From Alligator mississippiensis (taxonomy: Eukaryota; Chordata; Crocodylia; Alligatoridae), in contig NC_081833.1 in the NCBI RefSeq assembly GCF_030867095.1, positions 70,459,895 through 70,523,894 of the forward strand: DNA of 64,000 nucleotides, written 5' to 3'. This document shows, in pieces, positions 56,749-64,000 of this stretch (position 1 is its first letter; each line of letters opens with the position of its first letter). The notes under the pieces are model-generated. The model saw nothing but the letters and a program-made list of their open reading frames with translations. It made no database searches and was not told the DNA's origin. The position numbers and the translations under genes are program-made.

Positions 56749-56880
56749 CAGCAAAGTGCTTAGGCACATATAACTTAGGCACTTGAGCAGTCTCATTGAC
56801 TCCAATGGGGCTATTCTTGTTCTCTAAAGTTAAGCATGTGCTTCAGTACCTAGCTGAAGGGACTGATCTGAGCACTTGCA
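56749..56880. repeat. Palindromic interspersed repeat
   Basis: The arms AAAGTGCTTAGGCACAT...AACTT and AAAGTTAAGCATGTGCTT are inverted around CATTGACTCCAATGGGGCTA. It belongs to a palindromic repeat (CATTGACTTCAATGGGACTA) common in reptile genomes. Name not assigned. Confidence 0.6.
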
Positions 56881-57399
56881 GGCAACGCCAGTTATAGATT
56901 TTATGTGCAAAATCTATTTGTCCAAATAAGCGTTGTGCATGCAGATTTAATAACCTGGTCTAGGAGGTGTGTGTCTCCTTTGAGTTTGGACACTTCACTT
57001 CACAACAGAACACGATCCAGTTTGTGTCGCGCTGGGCCACAGAGAGAACAGCAGAAGATGAACAGCTAGTCATAAACGTGCGTCTCCATGAAAGGTTGGG
57101 GGGAAGAAGGGTTTCAATATCTGATGATAATGGTTGGTTATTGATAAGCGTTTCAGGCCTGGGCCTTGGTGAAGTCATACACTTTTGCCCTTTCATCTTT
57201 TGTTTTTAATGTTCTTATAATAAAAATCTTTAAGAGGTAAGTAAGTAAATAAATACAAAAAGTAAGTCCTTCTGTGCACAGACGTTTTAGCTTTTCAGGT
57301 CCTCAGGCAACTACTGATTCACCAACATGTAAATGTATGAAGTTAGTTCTCCACAGATAGAAGCTGTGGAGAGGTCCGAATGAAAATCAGACTCAGTGG

Positions 57400-57585
57400 G
57401 TGCGTCTACAGGAGACATTAAATGCACAGTAGATGAATGCTGCGCATTAGTGTGTCACGGCAAAAGCTGTGCTAATGCGCAGTAGAATTAGTCTACTGTA
57501 CATTAGCATCACCAAAAAAATAAAGGGTGTGCCAGTGCTGCTGCACAGTAGCACAGGTTACTTACTGCACATTCAATTTAGTACC
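57400..57585 (+). repeat. MITE-like repeat with short inverted segments
   Basis: Starts near GTGGGTGCGTCTACAGGAGA. CTGCGCATTAG (57,440-57,450) is perfectly inverted at 57,472-57,482. It is cut on the right by CR1 sequence. Family unknown. Confidence 0.45.
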
Positions 57586-58215
57586 TGTCATCTGCAAACT
57601 TGCTGAGGGTGCACTTTGTGCCATCTTCCAGGTTGTTGATGAAGACATTGAACAAAACTGGCCCCAGGACCGACCCCTGGGGCACTCCACTTGATACCGG
57701 CTGCCAGCTAGACATTGAGCCATTGATTACTACCCATTGAGCCTGATGCTCCAGCCAGTTTTCTATCCACCTTACAGCCCATTCATCTAGCCCGTCCTTC
57801 CTGAGCTTGCCTGCAAGAATGTTGTGGGAGACTGTATCAAAAGCCTTGCTAAAATCAAGGAATCATCTGGGACCTCTCTTGATTGCCTTGAGTTTTCAAA
57901 TATGATGGCCAAAGGCTCTGCAGTCGCATCAGTCAACTCCCTTAGCACCCTTAGGTGCATCCCACTGGCCCCATGGACTTCTACACATTCAGCTTTTCTA
58001 AAAAGTCCCTAACCTGTTCTTCATATTCGGGCTCTGAGCAATCGTCTGGCTCTTTTACATAAAGTGCATCTCCTCCTCTTCTCCCCTGCCTGTCCTTCCT
58101 GAACGGTTTGTACCCATCCATGACAGTGCTCCAGTCATGAGAACTATCCCACGAGGTCCCTGTTATTGCAATCGCATCATTTAATATATTTTTTTTCTTT
58201 GCACTCATGGATATG
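57586..58215 (-). mobile_element. CR1 LINE, endonuclease plus RT pieces with internal deletion
   Basis: The minus strand from 58,208 encodes an endonuclease part (ITGTSWDSSHDWSTVMDGYK, PFRKDRQGRRGG). From 57,870 it encodes RT sequence equivalent to the region of TVSHxxLxxKL through [11 protein letters not shown] (complement of CAGGACCGACCCCTGGGGCA). The order is correct for one element, with the linker mostly lost. It is of the older subfamily seen at 32,940. Confidence 0.8.
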
Positions 58216-58269
58216 TTCTAACTAACTGCACTAATAATACGTTCAGTGGAACAAGTTTCAATGCAATCC

Positions 58270-61040
58270 CTGACGATTTTCTTATCCAAAAAAAATACTA
58301 TAGTCAAGAACCTTGGCTAGAACACAAAATTCAGATCCCCGGTCCAAGATGCACGGCATACTGAGCAGCAGATGTCAGCAGTGACCACAAATGTTGCATT
58401 ACCAAACAAAAAAAGAAAACTAAGAATGACTTTAAACAGAAACTGGCAAAGAAAATCAACGGCGGCAAACTGAATCTGGAAGAGTACTGTGAGAAATTCC
58501 AGTCTGGACCGAGGACAGTGTCAGCTGACGAAGGCGTGGGACAATGTAACAGACTGGAAATTAAGGGAACAGGCAGTGCTCAGAGATGATACAGTTCAAA
58601 CTGCAGTATTTACAGCTGGATGTCAACAGAAGCAGAGCCAAAATTGGATAAACCAAGCTCAGTGTGAGAAGAAAAAACTCCTGAATACAAAGCCTCACCT
58701 CAACACCAGAGTTTGACTCACTTTACAAACCCAAATGATTTGACATGAACACCAGTCCAGAATAGGTATCAGAAGGTTGCAACTAAAAAGCTGGAAAACA
58801 CCATGGCAGTGGGAGCTGATCCAATCACAGCAAAAATGCTATAAGCATCTGACACTATCCAGCCAATGAAACTGATGGAGCAGGTCTGTGAATTCTGGGA
58901 AAAGAGATCCTCCCAAACGCTGGAAACATGGGATCATTGGCACAATATCCAAAACAGGAAACCTCACTGTAGCCTCGGCCCCTCATTTTTACAAGTACCT
59001 CTAGGCTCCTGAAAGATATGTCAAAGCCTAAAGGCATTTTCAAAGAGCCCTTTTTTTTTAACTTCTATTTTTGCAGAGGCAGTCACCTTCAAATAACCCT
59101 TTAAGACTGTGAACCAATATAAGAATAACCTTTTATCACAAAGACTACTGTTAACTATAGGGTTAACAGACTTTTAGACCACAGTATATTAAAAATAGCT
59201 GTATGATACCAGTGGAGCTTGAGTCAGCCTTGAGTAGTAAAACAAGCAGGAGATATCTGGGCCTAACCGCAACAAGGAAGAGAAGGGAAAACATATATAG
59301 AAGAAATTATAATGCCACGGTTAAGATTGATCATAGACTAATATGATGGCTGAAGCAGCAGAAGTTAAGGTCATGTTAGGGATCACGTGGAGGTCTAGGC
59401 TGGACACCAAACAAGGAAATATCTGTATGTGAAATAGAACAAATCTAGATGCAGGTTATTTGATCTGCAAATAACCTGCATGTGATTGTTATAAGCTTCC
59501 TAATTTGCTGACTATGCTTAAGGGCAGGTGAGCAAGGGGGAAAAAGAAGAAATAAAAGGAGGCACCTGGAAGACATGGAGAGATTGGACATGAACAGGGA
59601 TCAACAACTGAAGAGATGGTAGACTGATTGGAGAGCAGCAAGTAAAGGAACCGTGAGGTATAAAAGAAGAGGTTACATGAAAAGTAACTTGGGTACACGA
59701 CACCAAAGACACCACCATGCAGGTGTGCAAAAGTCCCCTTGCCTGGCAGCTTAGCTGGCCAGTGACGTTGCCGAGCAAGACTACTCATCCTCTATGTAAT
59801 GTATCTGATCATTTTATTTTTGCTTTATTTAATCTGTCAATAAATCTGTTTCCTGTATGACTGGAATGGTCTGAGGTCTCATTTATTGTTGCTGCCCCAG
59901 CCCCCTCAAATCTACCTGCAGTTCAGGTGCAATACAACTAACTGGGACATCTGAAGAAAGCACAGCGTGGCCGTGTACTACTATACTGGATGAGATAAGC
60001 AGTGGAATATCAAGCTAAGAAAAGAAAAGACTGGATTTAAGCCTAAGAAATCCTATGTAGACCAGAGATTCAAACTATTGGCCTTCAGAGAAGAATCAAG
60101 TATTGTCAGACTTCTCTCATTAGTTTCTTTGCCTCTGAAAAGGCCCATGACAGATGTGCGGAGACACACGGCATGACACATTGTAGAACATCCTTCATTC
60201 CTATGGACTTCCAGCAGCAGCAGCAGGGCCATGCACAGAAAAGTAAAGTGCTATGTAAGGATGAGCAACAAACTATGTAGTGGTTCCACATGGACGGTGG
60301 CATGAAACGTGCCTGCATTTGCTTTCCATGGTTGCTTGGCATTGCCATACATTTGATAACAAGGAAGTGTGGTGATACAGTGGTTAGGTATCAAATGCCT
60401 AGAAGACCTAGATTTTACTGATGACTTTACACTACTGAGAGATGCCTCCAAAAACATAAAACAAAAAAGCAGATATTTTGGCCAAAATGGGGGGCTCATA
60501 AATCCACACAACAATGTTACGTCAGAAGGTAAAAACATTAGGAAAGTTGAACAATTCACTTCACCAAGCAGCACTACCCAAGAGAGACTTGCACAAAGCA
60601 AGTTTATGTCAAGCGTCGGCAAGGTATCCACAACATCCATTAAACCGAATGGATGGAAATCCAAGACATAACTAAGAACCAGAGCCAGAACCAGAACTAA
60701 CTGAGCATTTTTAGCTTGGACAATCTTACCGCTAAAATATGGTTGCGAGAGCTGGAGATCTATCTAGGAAGCCAAACACCTTTGTAAAAAGCATTGCATA
60801 AGAGTGGATGGAAGGGTTTAATTGCCAACAAAGAGACATCAGAAAGCATCAGCCTGAAGAAGGACTCTGGCGGGGTGTGAAGCGGACACCAGTGAAACCA
60901 CAGAGCGACAGCAAATGAAGGAAAAGGCTGAGACTAATTCCAGGCCATGCACCAGTGCTGGCACAGGAAGGAGAGATGGATGAACGGGCAGAGACAGTTC
61001 AACGCATTAACAGATTAAAACACATCTCTAGACTCATATT
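58270..61040 (+). mobile_element. Decayed non-CR1 LINE (RTE-like), interrupted by an LTR
   Basis: Plus-strand fragments in RT order: KKLENTMAVGADPITAKML (fingers), the region of IPKTGNLT near 58,950, then after the insertion SEKAHDR, and CLEDLDFTDDFTLLRDASKN with the xDD catalytic site near 60,410. IRKVEQFTS and YGCESWRSI-like thumb/connection text follow. The final CATxxQxxxGHA-like part decays at about 61,040. Many stops and shifts. The same element type lies on the other strand at 52,800. Confidence 0.65.
59149..59936. mobile_element. Probable solo LTR of an old endogenous retrovirus-like element
   Basis: A 788-bp block interrupts the LINE at 58,270. It starts TGTTAACTATAGGG and ends AATACA, the TG...CA form of an LTR, and the bases just outside (ACTAC, ACTAA) agree at 4 of 5. 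A TATAAAAG box near 59,659 and an AATAAA near 59,839 are spaced as in an LTR. No internal viral genes were seen, so it looks like a lone LTR. It is an old fossil, younger than the LINE it sits in. The family is not assigned; a non-LTR origin is not excluded. Confidence 0.5.
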
Positions 61041-63019
61041 TGTGCAGGAATTACGACCCCCACCTATGACTTAACTGCATCTGCACTATGCTGTCCTTTC
61101 ACAGCAGCTGTTGAGGTGAACTTGGGTTCATGAAGGTTTGTGCTCTCGTTATGGATCTTATTAAGTCTATAAAGGTGTATGTCTACCCTGCCTTGTGATT
61201 AACTGGTAATGGCTAATCAGAAGGCATTTTTATTAACTTTAAAAAGAATATGTAACAAATAGAACTGCTGTATCGTAAATCCAAATATGGATGAATGGTG
61301 GCAATTTTTTGCATCTGGTGTTGGACTTTGTCAGCGTCCCATGGAGCGGGGGTATATGCTCAGGACCGCTGCGGCCGTGTCTGGTGTCTGGGAGTGCCTC
61401 CCAAAAGCCAGCCCAGGCACGGCTTATGGAGTAGAGGGGGAGCTCTGGCTCCTTCCTGCTCTACGACCCTGGCCTTTTGGTCCTCAACCCTCCTTGGTTG
61501 CTCTGCGGCCCTGACTCAAGGAGACAGCTTCCATTTTGGCTCTTGAGAGAAGAATTTGATCTCTTTTGGGGAAGTTTCAAGCAGCAAAACAATAAATAAA
61601 GGCATTTGCTGGGGCAAAGGCCAGCCTGTTTGTCCATCCCTCCATATCCATTGTCATAGTTATCTCCCCCTGGATATCTCCTGGGTATTACCTGCAATCT
61701 CCGTCTTTGATGAACTGTCATCACAGCTATTCCAGTCTCTGTAGACGGATGCATCTTCTCTCACGTAGGCCACACACGCAAGCTGCATTGTCTCTGCAAC
61801 CCATTTGTTCCTCCCTGCATAGGTTAGCTGGGGGGAAGACTGAGGCATATGCCACATCATGACAATATGAACAGTCAACACAGAAATATTGCAATAAACA
61901 CCGTAGTCCATCACAGACCTAAATCCTGCCAATGGTAATTATCTGCTAGTCTCTCAGCTTCTCTCTAGACAAGAAACCGATGTGTTTTAAAATCAAATTA
62001 CTTAAATGGATGGAAATACCACTTAGCTACAAGTTTAATGGTTTTTAAAATCATATTAGCCGGTCATGCGGCATGCTAGTCTCATCCCTCAGTCCACCTA
62101 ACCTGATTTTAAATTGGATGAAATGTATGTCTCAGTGGTACTTCAACCCTGCTAGCTAATTTGATTTTAAAGCACACTTTCTTTCCCCTGAGTTTAAAAA
62201 GGCCCCACAGAGGCATTACATATTTCTGATCTAATTGATCGATTGGAGATTGCTTTTTCATTTTGCTAAATGCAGTTTTGAGCAGGCAACTCCTGCCCAA
62301 ACTCAAGCTTGCTGGAAATTTTAAAGTAGTGCAGATCTGAGCTCAGGTGTGGTGCATTAAATACTGCTCCTTTGGGAAGACAGGCTCCAGAGAGCGAGAA
62401 GAAGGAGGCGAAGGAATAGGGCAAAATTCCTTGAATTCAAATCAACTCTAAACACAGTGGGTTGTAATCAGGGAATCGTCCCCAGAAGCATTCATTAAGC
62501 ACTGGCAAGGCAAGCTTGTTTAGCTTTGGCATTTCATTGAGATAAAGAGGGTGGCAGCGGTAGGTTAGGCGCATAGATAACATGCTGGTTTTGTACTAGG
62601 AAGAGTAAACATCATGGGCCTGATTCTCACCGTGTGCCTGTGTAAATCAGAAGTACGTCTGCTGATATCAGCACACATTTCCCATCCACCCTAAGGAGGA
62701 AATGCCCAGACCTGAGTATCATGGAAATGATTTGTCTATTTGGTAAAAGATCATTGAAGGATGATAAAACATATAGCATGTAAAGTTTCTTTTAGGCCAG
62801 GGCTTGCTACATCATGCCCCTTCCCCGCTGTCAATCATTATCCAACAGGTTCATGGTTCAGAAGGTGGAGCTGCCAGGCAATAAAAATAGGAGGTCAGAA
62901 GAGGAAGTGTTCTAGTATTTATCCCATTGTCAGGGATGATTCAGATAATTCAGCTGTATGTTTTGTGATCTTTCACCATGCAATTTATTTATTCCACTCT
63001 CCTAAAGGGAGCCCCCTTT
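61041..63019. other. Intergenic upstream of HSD17B2
   Basis: No coding gene was recognised. Overlapping minus-strand frames at 61,461-61,932 are open for up to 97 codons but I cannot tie them to any family. No CpG island precedes HSD17B2. Confidence 0.5.
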
Positions 63020-63126
63020 CTCTGCCCCACCCCCTTACCCTGTTCATATAACACACACTGCCTTTAGCAACACCTGCTTGCTATAGTGCTGGCTGTGTCG
63101 TGCATGTGTCTGCCTTCTCCAGGAAA
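63020..63126 (+). promoter_or_regulatory. HSD17B2: Candidate HSD17B2 core promoter and 5' UTR
   Basis: A C-rich KLF/SP-type stretch (CCCCACCCCCTTACCC, 63,025-63,040) is followed by a weak TATA-like TCATATAAC at 63,044-63,052, about 75 bp before the start codon. A non-CpG, TATA-like promoter would suit a tissue-restricted gene. This is inference only. A short out-of-frame ATG lies at 63,104. Confidence 0.35.
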
Positions 63127-63412
63127 ATGGGCACTTCTATCTCTAAAGCTGACACTTCTGCTGCATTGCTCTACTTGAGTGTGACGGCAGTTTTTGGAGG
63201 AACAGTTTTTTACAAAGCCAGGAAGAAGAAGATGGAGAAAGCAAATACATTTGTCTGTGGTCTCCTGCTACTCTCATTGGAAATTCTCTGTTTTGCTATG
63301 CTGAGAAGTTATGCAGGTTTGCTCCTGTTCTCTGGGGCATGTCTCATCTCTTACATTTGCTTACCTGTGCGATCCATGTTACCTGTGGACAACAAAGCTG
63401 TGCTGATCACAG
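63127..63412 (+). CDS. HSD17B2: 17-beta-hydroxysteroid dehydrogenase type 2, first coding exon
   Basis: The enzyme oxidises estradiol, testosterone and related 17-beta (and 20-alpha) hydroxysteroids with NAD+ in the endoplasmic reticulum membrane, inactivating them. The exon encodes 95 residues plus one base before GTAAGG. GGTVFYK and LPVDNKAVLITG match human GTVFCK and LPVDQKAVLVTG. Hydrophobic stretches at about 12-29 and 42-80 (LLLLSLEILCFAML, AGLLLFSGACLISYICL) fit the N-terminal membrane region. The start GAAAATGG has a good Kozak context and is the first in-frame ATG. The N-terminus is about four residues longer than in human. The intron splits the TGxxxGxG cofactor motif. The remaining exons lie beyond the window. 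Confidence 0.92.
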
Positions 63413-64000
63413 GTAAGGGGGAATGGGCAAAATTTGGGAAGTACAAACTGGCACTTCTGTCTGACAGATAAGCTGTGAAAGTTCCTATTGTCAGCTCTTC
63501 ATCACCTGTGCAGTGCCAGTATTTGGGCAGGTGTGTGGTTTTTGTTTTCTTTTGCAAACTCACATATCTTTTAGCTGCTTTCATTCCTTTTCTCAGATTT
63601 TTTTTTCCAGGTTATAAAGTGTTCTGCAGTCATTTAGGAAAACATCCTTTGTGCTATTTCTTTTAGTGCTTTATATTTTGAAAAGAAATTATACAAATAG
63701 TTTTCTGTGCTACATTGAAAAATCTACTTCTGGTCTCATCTGGTTTCACTAGTGTTTACTGTTGAAATATGTAGATTAATAACCCTGACTTTAATAATTT
63801 AAAACTGAGCTTTCAAGTGGCAGGCATATTATATTATTGCAACGTTTTCAATACATTGTAGGTCAAAACATAACTAACTCTTTAATTACACATTTAAGCT
63901 GTACATGGTTTCAAAAAGTAGACACTAGATTGATACAATATAGTAAAATATAGACACATGCTATATGCATTATCTATTAACACTATTCATAGATGTTCTT
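63413..64000 (+). other. HSD17B2: HSD17B2 intron 1 (partial)
   Basis: AT-rich sequence after the donor at 63,413. Nothing else recognised. Confidence 0.8.

Noticed and set aside
61461-61932. Minus-strand frames possibly from a transposase
   Set aside because: No catalytic or family motif could be placed. Left unnamed.
63100-63126. N-terminal extension of HSD17B2 from 63,100
   Set aside because: The codon there is GTG, not ATG. The first in-frame ATG is 63,127, with good Kozak context.

Overview
This is vertebrate nuclear DNA, most likely from a crocodilian. Coding sequence is sparse and split by GT-AG introns. The mobile DNA is dominated by CR1 LINEs whose 3' ends read like (ATTCTATG)n, by hAT-type elements with 8-bp target duplications, and by short fold-back repeats starting GTAGCCGTGTTGGTCT. 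That mix fits Crocodylia best; a turtle is the main alternative. There is no sign of bacterial, plasmid or viral-genome sequence, and no CRISPR array, rRNA or convincing tRNA was seen.

Three host genes are present in the same order as on human chromosome 16q23: PLCG2 (+), SDR42E1 (-), HSD17B2 (+). The first 19 kb holds the last ten coding exons of PLCG2 (427 codons plus stop; all ten splice phases agree), covering the C-terminal half of the split PH domain, the catalytic Y box, the C2 domain and the C-terminal tail with its regulatory tyrosines. A long 3' UTR probably follows, to about 22.5-22.9 kb. SDR42E1 lies tail-to-tail with it: two coding exons at 28,956-27,849 and 29,989-29,922 on the minus strand encode 391 residues, and a CpG-rich region at 31.56-32.06 kb is the likely promoter. 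At the right edge, 63,127-63,412 is the first coding exon of HSD17B2, head-to-head with SDR42E1 across about 31 kb.

The region between SDR42E1 and HSD17B2 (32-63 kb) has no recognisable host gene and is a graveyard of mobile DNA. It holds CR1 LINEs of at least two subfamilies, two decayed copies of a non-CR1 LINE (RTE-like RT), a hAT transposase relic (36.4-38.3 kb), several hAT miniature elements with TCTAGAG-like target duplications, a Tigger/pogo-like MITE, MIR-type SINEs and a probable solo LTR nested in a LINE.

The most interesting non-gene signal is a family of fold-back repeats (18.26-18.46 kb and 40.07-40.42 kb). They are near-perfect inverted repeats with an unpaired head of about 37 bp resembling a pol III promoter, and they are flanked by perfect 12-13 bp target duplications. 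That points to retroposition rather than cut-and-paste transposition. Second is a hAT-type miniature family with a CT-rich interior, whose sequence reappears as an expanded minisatellite directly beside the CpG island.

Functionally, PLCG2 is a signalling phospholipase of immune cells. SDR42E1 and HSD17B2 both belong to the short-chain dehydrogenase superfamily (extended and classical types), and both have an intron at their N-terminal nucleotide-binding glycine motif.
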